Shown piece by piece: positions 14,658-23,554 of a stretch of 54,604 bases of DNA. The notes below the pieces were generated by a model, which ran no database searches, was not told the origin of the DNA, and saw nothing but the letters and a program-made list of their open reading frames with translations. Origin of the DNA: CAYOWK01 sp964407665 (GTDB taxonomy: Bacteria > Pseudomonadota > Alphaproteobacteria > Caulobacterales > Hyphomonadaceae); the NCBI GenBank assembly GCA_964407665.1, contig CAYOWK010000028.1:1-54604 (forward strand), read 5' to 3'. Position 1 is the stretch's first letter; each line of letters opens with the position of its first letter. Position numbers and translations under genes: made by a program.

Positions 14658-17429
14658 ATGACGCAGCCGATCGACACCGAAGCATCGGATTCGACCCGTG
14701 CGCCCCTGCGCAAAGCGGTGGAGCATTGCCTGAACACGATCGAGGAAGCGTTCGCGCTGATCGACCGCGAAGGCCGTGTGGTTCAGGCGAACATTGCCTA
14801 TCGCAGGCTTACCGGTCCTGCGGGTGGCGCGCATGACGCCTCGATCCTCGCTTTCGTGAGCGAAGACCAGCGGGAGATGGCGAAGCTGGCGCTGACGCGG
14901 CTGGATGCGGCCAATCCCTCGCGATCCCTGAAGCTTCTATTCCGGATCGGTCGAGACACCCGTCTGGTCGAGACCACGCTGACCTGGCTGGGCGAGGAGG
15001 GCTACATCTCGTTTGTCGGCCGCGACGTCACCCAGCAGGACATTCTCGAGCGCGAGCGCAAGGAGACAGCCGACGGCCGTCAGGCGCTGGAGCAGGCGAG
15101 CGACATCGGCCACTGGCGTGTCGGCAAGGACCTGAAAGTGACCTGTTCGCCTGGCGCCGCCCGTTTGCTCGGCACCGATCCGGCCGGGCCCGCTTTGCTG
15201 GTGGCGGATCTCGGCGACATGGTTCTCGCCGAGGACCGCGAGGCTGTCGCCGCCACGGTGCGGTCCGCCTGCGAGAACCGCCGCACCCTGCGGCTCGACT
15301 TCCGCTTCCGCAGGCCGGATGGCCAGGTGCGGCAGCTGCGCGTGGCGGGATCGCCCGCCTTCAATGCATTCGGCCAGGTCGAGGCGATGCATGGCGTCGT
15401 GTCGGACCTGACCAGCGGTCACGACGCGATCCTTGATACGTTGAATGCCGCCTCGACCGTCAGCCGCATGTTCGACGCGCTGCCCATCAGCACGATGCTG
15501 TGCGATCGCGAGATGCGCATCCTGTTCGCAAGCAAGAAGTTTATGGCCGCCAGGAATCAGCCTGCGGAAGAGGTGCTGGGCCGCAACCTGTATGATGTGT
15601 GTCCATGGATGCCCGAAAAATGGCGGCGCATCCACAAGCTGGCGCTGAGAGGGGAAACCCACCACAACGACGGCGACGCGTTCGAGGGGCCGGATGGCGT
15701 GCAGCGGTTCGCCCGCTGGGGCTGTCTGCCCTGGATGGAAGGCGGCGCCGTCGGCGGAGTCATCATCACCGGAGAAGACGTGACCGAGGCGACGCAGGCC
15801 CGGCATGGCGCCGAGGTCAGCAAGGAGCGTATGGCGTTCGGCCTGTCGATGACGTCGACCATGATCTGGGAGCTGGACTTCGAGCGTCGTGAAGTCGCAA
15901 TCGAGGGGGACTGGAAGCAGTTCTTCCCCAACATGCCGACGTTCGACACGCTGGCGGGCGAGGGCAATGGCATCCATCCCAATGACCGGGACATGCTCTC
16001 CGCGAAGTGGAAGTCTCACCTTGCGGGTGGTCCGGCCTATACGGCCGAGTACCGGGTGACGCAGCAGGAGGGACGACTGGCCTGGCACAGCGTGACCGTC
16101 CGAATCCTGCGCACCGTGAAGGGCTCCCCCGCACGCGCCATCGCGGTGATCCAGGAGATCACCGACCGCAAGGTGATCGAGCAGAAGGCGCTCGACGCAG
16201 AACAGCGCGCACTGGTGGCGAGCGCAGCGAAGTCCGACTTCCTGTCCAACATGAGCCACGAGATCCGCACGCCTCTCAACGGCGTGCTCGCTGTCTCGGA
16301 GATGCTTGCGCGGTCCAGTCTCGATGACCGGCAGTCCGAGATGGTCCGCCTGATCACGACCTCGGGCCGGACCCTTCTGCGGGTGATGGACGATCTGGTC
16401 GAGTTCTCGCGGCTCGAGGCCGACAAGATCGAGTTCGACATCCGTCCGTTCGAGCTGGAGGACGCGTTGCGCCAGGCCTGCGAGGCGGCGACGACGCGCG
16501 CAGAGGCCAAGGGGCTGGTCTTCACGACTTTCCTGTCGGCCAGTCTGGACGGCGTCTTCCGGGGCGATCCGGCGCGTGTCGGTCAGGTCATTGGCAACCT
16601 CCTGAACAATGCCGTGAAGTTCACGGAAAAGGGCTCGATCAGCCTGTCTGCCTCGGTGGACGACACTGGCCCCCGCTCGCTGGTGAAGATCGTCGTCGAG
16701 GATACGGGCATCGGCTTTTCGCCGGAGTTCGCCGCCCGGATCTTCGAGCGCTTCGAGCAGGCGGACCTGTCGACGTCGCGCAAGTTCGGCGGCCTGGGTC
16801 TCGGGCTGTCCATCGTCAAGCGCCTCGTCGACCTGATGGGCGGACAGATTTCGGCGACGTCGGAAGAGGGCGCCGGATCAAGGTTCGAAGTGCTGCTGCC
16901 GCTTCCGCGCGACCGCATCGCAGCGCTTGGCTCGATCCAGGCTGTTGCGGTCGAGGACTTCGAGGCCGAGACCAAGATCGAGAACAGGCATCTGCTGGTC
17001 GCCGAAGACAATCCGATGAACCGGCGCGTGATCGAGCTGCTGCTGGCCCAGAGCGGCGTTCAGCTGAGCTTCGCCGAGAACGGCAAGGAAGCCGTCGAGA
17101 AGTTCATGTTCGGAACCTACGATCTCGTGCTGATGGACCTGCAGATGCCGATCATGGGCGGTCTTGCGGCCACCAAGGCGATCCGCAACTGGGAGACAAC
17201 CAGCGGCCGCACACGCACGCCGATCATCGCCGTCTCGGCCAACGCCACGGATGAACATGTCCATGAGGCGAAAGAGGCCGGCGCCGACGATCACGTCGCC
17301 AAGCCCATCGTGCGCGAGACGCTGTTTGACGCGATAGCGCGCTATGCGCGGGCGAAGGACGGCGCTGCGGGCGGCCCCGCTGCGGCCGACGACGAGTTCG
17401 ATCTCGACGACCTCGACATCGCGATCTAG
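14658..17429 (+). CDS. Four-PAS hybrid sensor histidine kinase
   Basis: The 923-residue protein has no membrane helices and is therefore cytoplasmic. In order: PAS-like domains at about residues 20-130, 150-255, 265-385 and 390-510; HisKA with His534 in SNMSHEIRTPLNGV; HATPase with NLLNNAVKFTEKGS and GLGLGLSIVKRL; and a C-terminal receiver with Asp827 in LVLMDLQMPIMGG and AKPI. It should autophosphorylate and pass phosphate to its own receiver, then to a separate phosphotransfer protein. No partner regulator is adjacent. I chose ATG 14658; the frame is open further upstream but overlaps SelO. The signal sensed is unknown. Confidence 0.92.
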   Translation: MTQPIDTEASDSTRAPLRKAVEHCLNTIEEAFALIDREGRVVQANIAYRRLTGPAGGAHDASILAFVSEDQREMAKLALTRLDAANPSRSLKLLFRIGRDTRLVETTLTWLGEEGYISFVGRDVTQQDILERERKETADGRQALEQASDIGHWRVGKDLKVTCSPGAARLLGTDPAGPALLVADLGDMVLAEDREAVAATVRSACENRRTLRLDFRFRRPDGQVRQLRVAGSPAFNAFGQVEAMHGVVSDLTSGHDAILDTLNAASTVSRMFDALPISTMLCDREMRILFASKKFMAARNQPAEEVLGRNLYDVCPWMPEKWRRIHKLALRGETHHNDGDAFEGPDGVQRFARWGCLPWMEGGAVGGVIITGEDVTEATQARHGAEVSKERMAFGLSMTSTMIWELDFERREVAIEGDWKQFFPNMPTFDTLAGEGNGIHPNDRDMLSAKWKSHLAGGPAYTAEYRVTQQEGRLAWHSVTVRILRTVKGSPARAIAVIQEITDRKVIEQKALDAEQRALVASAAKSDFLSNMSHEIRTPLNGVLAVSEMLARSSLDDRQSEMVRLITTSGRTLLRVMDDLVEFSRLEADKIEFDIRPFELEDALRQACEAATTRAEAKGLVFTTFLSASLDGVFRGDPARVGQVIGNLLNNAVKFTEKGSISLSASVDDTGPRSLVKIVVEDTGIGFSPEFAARIFERFEQADLSTSRKFGGLGLGLSIVKRLVDLMGGQISATSEEGAGSRFEVLLPLPRDRIAALGSIQAVAVEDFEAETKIENRHLLVAEDNPMNRRVIELLLAQSGVQLSFAENGKEAVEKFMFGTYDLVLMDLQMPIMGGLAATKAIRNWETTSGRTRTPIIAVSANATDEHVHEAKEAGADDHVAKPIVRETLFDAIARYARAKDGAAGGPAAADDEFDLDDLDIAI

Positions 17430-17449
17430 CCCTCCGCCAGACGCAGAAA

Positions 17450-17475
17450 CGGCGGAAGCTGGGAAGCCTCCGCCG
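17450..17475. terminator. Bidirectional terminator between hybrid kinase and fba
   Basis: A stem of CGGCGGA with TCCGCCG lies between the two convergent genes. On the minus strand it is followed by TTTCT, so it fits termination of fba better than of the kinase. Confidence 0.6.
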
Positions 17476-17504
17476 CTCTCATGGAAAACACTCCGCCGTG
17501 CAGC

Positions 17505-18590
17505 CTATTCGGCGGCCTTGGCCATGACGCCCACTTTCGGCGTCAGCTCGCCCGAAGCGTAGCGCTTGGCCATGGTCGCCAGCGGAACCGGCGTGATCTT
17601 GCCGGCCATGCCCTCGCAGCCGAACTCCTGGTAGCGCTGGATGCAGACGGCGCGCATGGCTTCCTTGGCGGGTTTCAGGTAGGCGCGCGGGTCGAACTCG
17701 CCGGGCTTCTCGACGAAGACTTTCCGGATCGCGGCGGTGATGGCCATGCGGTTGTCGGTGTCGATATTGATCTTGCGGACGCCGTGCTTGATGCCGCGCT
17801 GGATCTCTTCCACCGGCACGCCCCAGGTCTGGGGCATCTGGCCGCCATACTGGTTGATCAGGTCCTGCAGGTCCTGCGGAACCGACGACGAGCCGTGCAT
17901 CACGAGGTGGGTGTCGGGCAGGCGGCGGTGGATTTCCTCGATCACGCCCATGGCCAGAACGTCGCCGTCGGGCTTGCGCGTGAACTTGTAGGCGCCGTGG
18001 CTGGTGCCCATCGCGATGGCGAGCGCGTCGACCTGCGTGGCCTTCACGAAGTCCACGGCCTGGTCGGGGTCCGTCAGCAGGGCGGAGTGGTCCAGCTTGC
18101 CCTCGAAGCCGTGGCCGTCTTCAGCCTCGCCCATGCCGGTTTCCAGCGAACCCAGAACGCCGAGTTCACCCTCGACCGAGACGCCGCAGGCGTGGGCCAT
18201 TTCGGTGACGCGGCGGGTGACGTCCACGTTATACTCGTAGTCGGCGGGGGTCTTGGCGTCTTCCTTCAGCGAGCCGTCCATCATGACGGAGGTGAAGCCG
18301 AACTGGATGGCGGTGGCGCAGGTGGCCGGGCCGTTGCCATGGTCCTGGTGCATGCAGATCGGGATGTGCGGGTACATCTCGGCGCAGGCGTCGATGATGT
18401 GCTTCAGCACGATGTCGTTGGCGTAGGAGCGCGCGCCGCGCGAAGCCTGCATGATGACCGGGGCGTTCACCTTGTCGGCGGCCTCCATGATCGCCAGAGC
18501 CTGCTCCATGTTGTTGATGTTGAACGCCGGCAGGCCGTAGCTGTACTCGGCGGCGTGGTCCAGCAACTGGCGAAGCGTAATGCGGGCCAT
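17505..18590 (-). CDS. fba: Class II fructose-bisphosphate aldolase
   Basis: This zinc enzyme splits fructose 1,6-bisphosphate into dihydroxyacetone phosphate and glyceraldehyde 3-phosphate, and runs in reverse in gluconeogenesis. The 361-residue sequence contains AFNINNMEQALAIMEAA, the metal-binding ICMHQDHGN, SVMMDGS, EGELGVLGSLETG, MGTSHGAYKF, LVMHGSSSVP and KINIDTDNR. It resembles the CbbA/Calvin-type subgroup of class II aldolases. It is on the same strand as pgk and gap further right, forming a loose glycolytic cluster interrupted by small genes. A terminator follows at 17450-17475. Confidence 0.96.
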   Translation of the reverse strand: MARITLRQLLDHAAEYSYGLPAFNINNMEQALAIMEAADKVNAPVIMQASRGARSYANDIVLKHIIDACAEMYPHIPICMHQDHGNGPATCATAIQFGFTSVMMDGSLKEDAKTPADYEYNVDVTRRVTEMAHACGVSVEGELGVLGSLETGMGEAEDGHGFEGKLDHSALLTDPDQAVDFVKATQVDALAIAMGTSHGAYKFTRKPDGDVLAMGVIEEIHRRLPDTHLVMHGSSSVPQDLQDLINQYGGQMPQTWGVPVEEIQRGIKHGVRKINIDTDNRMAITAAIRKVFVEKPGEFDPRAYLKPAKEAMRAVCIQRYQEFGCEGMAGKITPVPLATMAKRYASGELTPKVGVMAKAAE

Positions 18591-18745
18591 CTATTTTCCC
18601 CTGAAAGATGTAAACCGCCTTGTGGCGGGACAGCGAAACTTGGTCAACCGCACCGCAGCAAATGCCGGACCATTGGATGGCATGGGGGGATTGGGGGATG
18701 GGTGTGCGCGCAGCCGCAGGTAAGGTTACCGGGAGATAATGTACG

Positions 18746-19960
18746 TTACGGCGCGGGGTTGGAGGGAGCCGTCTCTGCCGGCCCCGTTACCGTCCAGTAC
18801 TGGAGGCCCAGCAGACCACGCACCAGGAGAACCTCGACTTTAGTGCCGACCGGTGCGGGACGATGGGTCACGATTGAAGGTTCTTGATCGAATGGTCCCC
18901 AAGGCGCCAGCCTCAGGGTTGAATCGTTCTCGTCGTCGATGCGATCCGTGACCTCGACTTCGTACACGTTGAGCAACGTGCGCCCTCCAAAGGTGTTGAG
19001 AAGTTGCACGGAGCTGGAGGCGTAGGCGCTGATTGTGAGAACGAGCAGTAAATGCTTCCCGGACGCGCGGGGGCGGTTGCGGATCAGCATGCAGGCGGCT
19101 GCATAGCCAAACGCAGCCGCTATGGCGATGGTCACGGTCCATCGGGTCAGACCGATAGCCGGGAACCTCAAGAGCAATGTAACCGCGAGAAACGCCAGAA
19201 GGGCGATAGGCGCCAGATAAAAGAAGCCGATGGACGGGCGCACATCGTTCGCTTTCCCGGCGCCATAGGTCCACCTATCTGTCGCGACTGCCGCGATGCC
19301 AAGCGCAACGAGAGGCAGCAGCAGGTTCAGCGCTATCACCGGAGTAAGGAAACGTGACGCGAGAAGCCAGCTCGCGGCGGCGGCTGCACCCATAAGGTTT
19401 AGCGCGAGGGCAATACGCTTTTGATGCTTAAGGGCCGCGCGGCGCTGTTCCCGGGTTCGGCCCCAGTCTTCATCGGAGAGGATGGCCTCTGTCTGCTGAA
19501 GGGTCTCCTGACCGTCGAGATTCGGAATGTCGTCGAACCACGACAGGATTTCCGCGTGCTTGCGTGTGGCGAGATGGATATCGACCGATTTGCGCCCCGT
19601 GTCGTTGAACTCAATCCAGATCACCGCACCCCAGCCGCTGGCTTCAGAACCGCCCCGCAGGCCCCTGATCTCCGACTTGAGAATACGGTGGCGCCGGAAA
19701 ACCATGACCAATTCGATGGCGTCTTCTGTCGTGGTGACTCGATACTTTGAGGCAATTGCAATGGCGTACCAGAGTGCGAAGCCCGTTGACCCGACTAGCG
19801 GCAGCGCGATGAAAGCTATGGTCGCAATCGAGGAACCTGATTGAAGCCATAGCCAAATGGCAAAAGCGACGGAGGACAGGGTCAGCAATCCCGCCACCGC
19901 GATGGCGCTCCATGCGTTCCATCTTCCGTACCGCATTGTGTACGATTGCGCCGCCGGCAT
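18746..19960 (-). CDS. Hypothetical multi-pass membrane protein
   Basis: The 404-residue protein has two N-terminal helices (about residues 17-38 and 42-64), a soluble region at about 70-180 that includes YRVTTTEDAIELVMVFRRHR and looks like a PH-type fold, then about six further helices, and a C-terminal beta-rich tail of about 90 residues. I do not recognise a named family. I chose ATG 19960, preceded by GGGGAG; a much longer frame in the same register runs across the neighbouring hydrolase gene and is not real. It lies between fba and the hydrolase gene, all on the minus strand. Confidence 0.75.
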   Translation of the reverse strand: MPAAQSYTMRYGRWNAWSAIAVAGLLTLSSVAFAIWLWLQSGSSIATIAFIALPLVGSTGFALWYAIAIASKYRVTTTEDAIELVMVFRRHRILKSEIRGLRGGSEASGWGAVIWIEFNDTGRKSVDIHLATRKHAEILSWFDDIPNLDGQETLQQTEAILSDEDWGRTREQRRAALKHQKRIALALNLMGAAAAASWLLASRFLTPVIALNLLLPLVALGIAAVATDRWTYGAGKANDVRPSIGFFYLAPIALLAFLAVTLLLRFPAIGLTRWTVTIAIAAAFGYAAACMLIRNRPRASGKHLLLVLTISAYASSSVQLLNTFGGRTLLNVYEVEVTDRIDDENDSTLRLAPWGPFDQEPSIVTHRPAPVGTKVEVLLVRGLLGLQYWTVTGPAETAPSNPAP

Positions 19961-20034
19961 GCGACTCCCCCCCCAAGGCACCCTGCACGAGATACTAGAG
20001 GCGTTCTGGCCGGCTCGCCACGTTGACGTTGTAG

Positions 20035-20730
20035 CTACCCCAGAAACTCCCCCAGCAGCTTCGTGTATGTCTCCGGCGTCTCGATCATGCCCATGTGGCC
20101 GCAGTTGGGGAGGATCTCCAGTTGGGCGCCGGGAATGGCGGCGGCTATCTCTTCGGAGTTCTCGGGCGGGATCAGCACGTCGTCGGCGCCGGCCGCCACC
20201 AGTGTGGGGATGCGGATGCCCGGCAGGTCCGGCCGGGAATCGGCGCGGCCGATGATGGCCTCGATCTGGCGGGCGAAGGCCTCGACGCCGAGGTCTTCCG
20301 CCATGTCGATGAAGGTCGAGAGAAGGGCGGGATCCTCGTGGCGGGCGGGGTGGACCAGTTTCGGGTAGAGCCCCGTCGCCCAGGTCCTCATGGTTCCGGC
20401 CTCCCGCGCCTTCGCAACATCCTTGCGGCGCGCCTCGCTCTTTTCTGGCGTGTCGGGGCGAGCGCTGGTTGACAGCAGGACGAGCTTTTCCACGCGGCCC
20501 GGCGCCCGGCGCAGGATTTCGAGAGCCGCATAACCGCCCATCGACGTGCCCACGAGCGCGAAGCGGTCGGGCGCGACCGACAGGATGCTGTCGGCAATGG
20601 CGCCCATGCTGTCGTGCGACCAGTGGTTGGCGAGAAGCACGGGCCGCGTCTGCCCGAGCGCCTCGATCTGGTGGCGATAGATGCGGGCGGTGCACATCAG
20701 GCCGGGAATGAAGACGACGGGAAGGGGCAT
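20035..20730 (-). CDS. Alpha/beta hydrolase
   Basis: The 231-residue protein has the alpha/beta-hydrolase catalytic elements: oxyanion region VVFIPGLMCTARIY, nucleophile Ser in VGTSMGGYAAL (about residue 82), Asp in GADDVLIPPENS and His in CGHMGMIETPE. Substrate unknown. It lies about 10 bp downstream of the gene at 20740-21189, so both may share a transcript. Confidence 0.88.
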   Translation of the reverse strand: MPLPVVFIPGLMCTARIYRHQIEALGQTRPVLLANHWSHDSMGAIADSILSVAPDRFALVGTSMGGYAALEILRRAPGRVEKLVLLSTSARPDTPEKSEARRKDVAKAREAGTMRTWATGLYPKLVHPARHEDPALLSTFIDMAEDLGVEAFARQIEAIIGRADSRPDLPGIRIPTLVAAGADDVLIPPENSEEIAAAIPGAQLEILPNCGHMGMIETPETYTKLLGEFLG

Positions 20731-20739
20731 GATTTCGTT

Positions 20740-21189
20740 CTATTCGTTCCACGCAGGTGTTGCAGCATTGAACGCCTGAACTACGAAATCGGCATTGGGT
20801 GACTCCGCAATGTGAACGTGGACAGCCGAGTCAAATTCGACGTCAGGATCGAACCCGCAGAAATGGCAGAAGGCAAATGCCTCCTCCAACGGTACGCCCT
20901 CGTGCCAGGTGGTCATCACGAAGTCTGGATCGTCGCTGCGATCCGGCTGGTCGCGGCCGGGGAAAAGCTCAATTGCCGCCCAGTTGACGCTGTCGTCCCA
21001 TGAGCCACACTCGCGCCCCCACGACATAAGGTATCGGCAGCCGCTGGCCACGAGCCATTTGCTGGCCTTGTACTGCCAGTCAGCCGACACATCGGCTTCA
21101 ATGATCGCCACGGCCTTGAAACGTCCGGCGCCCGCCAAGGCAGGCAGATTCTCTTCTGGACGGACATGCACATAGGATGCGGTGGTCAT
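20740..21189 (-). CDS. Hypothetical protein (DUF7684-like)
   Basis: This 149-residue acidic, Trp- and Cys-containing protein has no signal peptide or helix. Distinctive segments are AVAIIEADVSADWQYKASKW, SGCRYLMSWGRECGSWDDSV, TTWHEGVPLEEAFAFCHFCG and VHVHIAES. It resembles small proteins grouped as DUF7684, from memory and without a search. The HVHI pattern and the paired cysteines could bind a metal, but this is speculative. It probably shares a transcript with the hydrolase gene. Confidence 0.65.
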   Translation of the reverse strand: MTTASYVHVRPEENLPALAGAGRFKAVAIIEADVSADWQYKASKWLVASGCRYLMSWGRECGSWDDSVNWAAIELFPGRDQPDRSDDPDFVMTTWHEGVPLEEAFAFCHFCGFDPDVEFDSAVHVHIAESPNADFVVQAFNAATPAWNE

Positions 21190-21342
21190 CGGCTCAAACT
21201 AAGCCGACACCCGTCGCAACAAAAGGCGATTGGCATACGACGCCGGAGGGAAAAAACCTGCGGCCGATGAGGTGCAGCGGCGCCAGCCCTGTCATGCGTT
21301 GTCGAATGCTGGGGCTGACGGTGGCAGGGCTGCTGCGCCGGG

Positions 21343-21759
21343 CTAGCAGCCGAGGCCGTCCACTGCAGTCATCGCGCCTGCGAAGACAATGAACCAACCG
21401 GTAAGCAGTGAGACCGCGACCAGAACCAGCGCCAGCGGCAGGCCGACCACCAGTTTTCGGCGGATCGCCAGACCTCCCAGAACGGCGGACCCGAGAACTC
21501 CGAAGATCGCCTGGGCAAGGTAGACGTATTGGTAGTTCTCCATGATCTCGCGGGTCTCGCCGCGGCAGACACCACCGGAAGCCTCGAAGAGCGCGCCGCT
21601 TATGAGCCAGGTCAGGACCACGCCGGGTACGGCAAGCGCTGCCATGCCGGCGCCAATCCAGGCCAGCGGGGATGGGCGTAGCCACCGCACGGTTCCTGCG
21701 ATGAGCAGCATGATCGCCGCCACCGGTGCGACGTTGGCCAGAGAGATCAGGATATCCAC
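21343..21759 (-). CDS. Hypothetical four-helix membrane protein
   Basis: The 138-residue product has four hydrophobic helices (about residues 5-25, 32-55, 78-95 and 102-130) and no recognisable domain. GGGGGA before GTG 21759 favours that start over TTG 21771, giving a protein that begins VDILISLANVAPVA. It ends with Cys. It lies 53 bp downstream of the pgk stop on the same strand. Function unknown. Confidence 0.6.
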   Translation of the reverse strand: MDILISLANVAPVAAIMLLIAGTVRWLRPSPLAWIGAGMAALAVPGVVLTWLISGALFEASGGVCRGETREIMENYQYVYLAQAIFGVLGSAVLGGLAIRRKLVVGLPLALVLVAVSLLTGWFIVFAGAMTAVDGLGC

Positions 21760-21811
21760 GAAGTCCCCCAAGCCTGCGGCAGTGAGATTGCCGCAGGTCG
21801 GGATGCCCAGT

Positions 21812-23002
21812 CTAGATCTTCAGCGCCTCGACGCCCGGGAGGACCTTGCCTTCCATCCATTCGAGGAAGGCGCCGCCAGCGGTCGAGACGAACGTGAAGT
21901 CCACGGCTACGCCGGCCATGTTGAGCGCCGAGACGGTGTCGCCGCCACCGGCCACTGCGGTCAGCTTGCCGTCCCGGCAGAGCTGGGCGGTGTGCCAGGC
22001 GGCTTCCATCGTGCCACGCTGGAAGGGCGGGATCTCGAACACGCCGAGCGGGCCGTTCCAGATCAGCGTCTTCGAGTTGCTGATGGCGCGCTTCAGGCGG
22101 GCGACCGTTTCCGGGCCGGCGTCGAGGATGCGCTCATGCTCGTCGACATTGCCGAGGTTGCGCACGCGCGTCGGCACGCCGGAGGCCATCTGCTCTGCCA
22201 CCACGATATCGATGGGCAGGAACAGCTTGCAGTTGCTCTGTCCGGCGAGGCGGATGATCTCGCGCGCGGTCTCGGCGAGGTCCTTCTCGCAGTACGAGGC
22301 GCCTACATCGTGGCCCTGCGCGTAGAGGAAGGTGTTGGCCATGCCGCCGCCGATAGCGAGCTTGTCGAGCCTGGTGACGAGGTTCTTCAGGAGGTCGAGC
22401 TTGGTGGACACCTTCGAGCCGCCGACGATGCCGATCACCGGACGCTCCGGATTGCCCAGCGCCGCATCAAGGGCGGTCAGCTCGCGCTCCATGGACAGGC
22501 CGGGATAGGCGGGCAGCAGCTTCGCAACGCCTTCGGTCGAGGCGTGGGCGCGGTGGGCGGCGGAGAACGCGTCGTTGACGTAGATGTCGCCGAGCTTTGC
22601 AAGTTCAGCTGCGAAAGCGGGATCGTTCTTTTCTTCGCCCGCGTGGAAGCGGAGGTTTTCCAGCAGGGACACGTCGCCGGCCTTCATGGCGGAAATGACG
22701 CTGGCTGCCGCATCGCCGATGCAGTCATCCGCCCAGGCGACGGGCTTGCCGACCAGCGCGGAGAGGTCGTCCAGAACCGGCTTCAGGCTCATCTCCGGAA
22801 CCCGCCGGCCCTTCGGACGGTCGAAGTGGGCGAGCAGGACGACTTTCGCGCCGGCGGCCGAGAGCAGGTTGATGGTGGGCAGGGCAGCTTTCAGGCGCGT
22901 GTTGTCGGTGACCTTGCCGTCATCCATCGGAACGTTGAAGTCGACGCGCACAAGCGCGGTCTTGCCCGAGAGGTCGGCATTCGAAAGCGTGCGGAAGGTC
23001 AT
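21812..23002 (-). CDS. pgk: Phosphoglycerate kinase
   Basis: This enzyme transfers phosphate from 1,3-bisphosphoglycerate to ADP in glycolysis. The 396-residue protein carries the family marks ALVRVDFNVPMDDGKVTD at the start, LLAHFDRPKGRR, ENLRFHAGEEKNDPAFAAEL, the nucleotide-side GIVGGSKVSTKLDLLKNL, GGGMANTFLYAQG, IWNGPLGVFE and AVAGGGDTVSALN. Length is normal. It is on the same strand as gap and DUF6173 upstream and is likely cotranscribed with them; the gap to DUF6173 is 87 bp. Confidence 0.97.
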   Translation of the reverse strand: MTFRTLSNADLSGKTALVRVDFNVPMDDGKVTDNTRLKAALPTINLLSAAGAKVVLLAHFDRPKGRRVPEMSLKPVLDDLSALVGKPVAWADDCIGDAAASVISAMKAGDVSLLENLRFHAGEEKNDPAFAAELAKLGDIYVNDAFSAAHRAHASTEGVAKLLPAYPGLSMERELTALDAALGNPERPVIGIVGGSKVSTKLDLLKNLVTRLDKLAIGGGMANTFLYAQGHDVGASYCEKDLAETAREIIRLAGQSNCKLFLPIDIVVAEQMASGVPTRVRNLGNVDEHERILDAGPETVARLKRAISNSKTLIWNGPLGVFEIPPFQRGTMEAAWHTAQLCRDGKLTAVAGGGDTVSALNMAGVAVDFTFVSTAGGAFLEWMEGKVLPGVEALKI

Positions 23003-23089
23003 GCGTCTGGTCCCTGAACCCTGTAGGTCTTCACTTGATGGGCGCGGCCTGCAACTCCGGCGCCCGATACCACGTCTGGAGGCAAGCGG

Positions 23090-23554
23090 TCAGCTGACCG
23101 GATCGCCCCACTGTTCCTCGAATTTCTTCGCCAGATCAAAACCGATGCGGCGGGGCGTGTCGCTCATCTTGCGCATGGCGATCAGCAGCAGGCTCACCTG
23201 GCTGTAGTGCTGGATCAGCTCCCACTTCCGGCCGTCCGGGAACTCGCCCATGAACAGGATCATGTCCGGCCCCCAGCTGGCGACGTTGGAGAGGTGCAGC
23301 GGCTCGCCGCTGGGCCCCTGCACAAAGCGCCCGCCGACTTCATGGTCCGGCCCGAGGTTCTTCTCGAACTCCATGATCTGGTGGACGAGGCGCTGGTGCA
23401 TCCAGGCCGCGGGATCATGCGGGCGCTCCCGGGGCGCCGCCACAGCCGTTTCCACGACGCCATCCTTCACCGTGTAGGGCGGGGCGGTCGACGCGGAAAC
23501 GGCGACCTTGTGGGTCGCCGTCCGCGTTTCGTCGTCTGTGGGCCTGTCTGCCAC
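23090..23554 (-). CDS. DUF6173 family protein, coupled to gap
   Basis: The 154-residue protein has a disordered N-terminus of about 50 residues (Asp/Thr/Ala/Pro-rich), then a compact domain with HDPAAWMHQRLVHQIMEFEK, LSNVASWGPDMILFMGEFPD, HYSQVSLLLIAMRKM and RRIGFDLAKKFEEQW. I place it in DUF6173 from pattern memory. The start GTG 23554 shares its G with the TAG stop of gap (TAGTG), which implies translational coupling. It lies between gap and pgk in the glycolytic cluster. Function unknown; a link to central carbon metabolism is an inference from position. Confidence 0.72.
   Translation of the reverse strand: MADRPTDDETRTATHKVAVSASTAPPYTVKDGVVETAVAAPRERPHDPAAWMHQRLVHQIMEFEKNLGPDHEVGGRFVQGPSGEPLHLSNVASWGPDMILFMGEFPDGRKWELIQHYSQVSLLLIAMRKMSDTPRRIGFDLAKKFEEQWGDPVS

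Noticed and set aside
18746..20752. A 668-residue minus-strand frame covering two genes
   Set aside because: Its upstream half mirrors the alpha/beta hydrolase in another frame and is Arg/His/Pro-rich; the real gene starts at 19960 after GGGGAG.
21194..21342. Hairpin AGCCCTG/CAGGGCT after the four-helix membrane gene as a terminator
   Set aside because: Short stem, long loop and no U-tract; too weak to list as a terminator.
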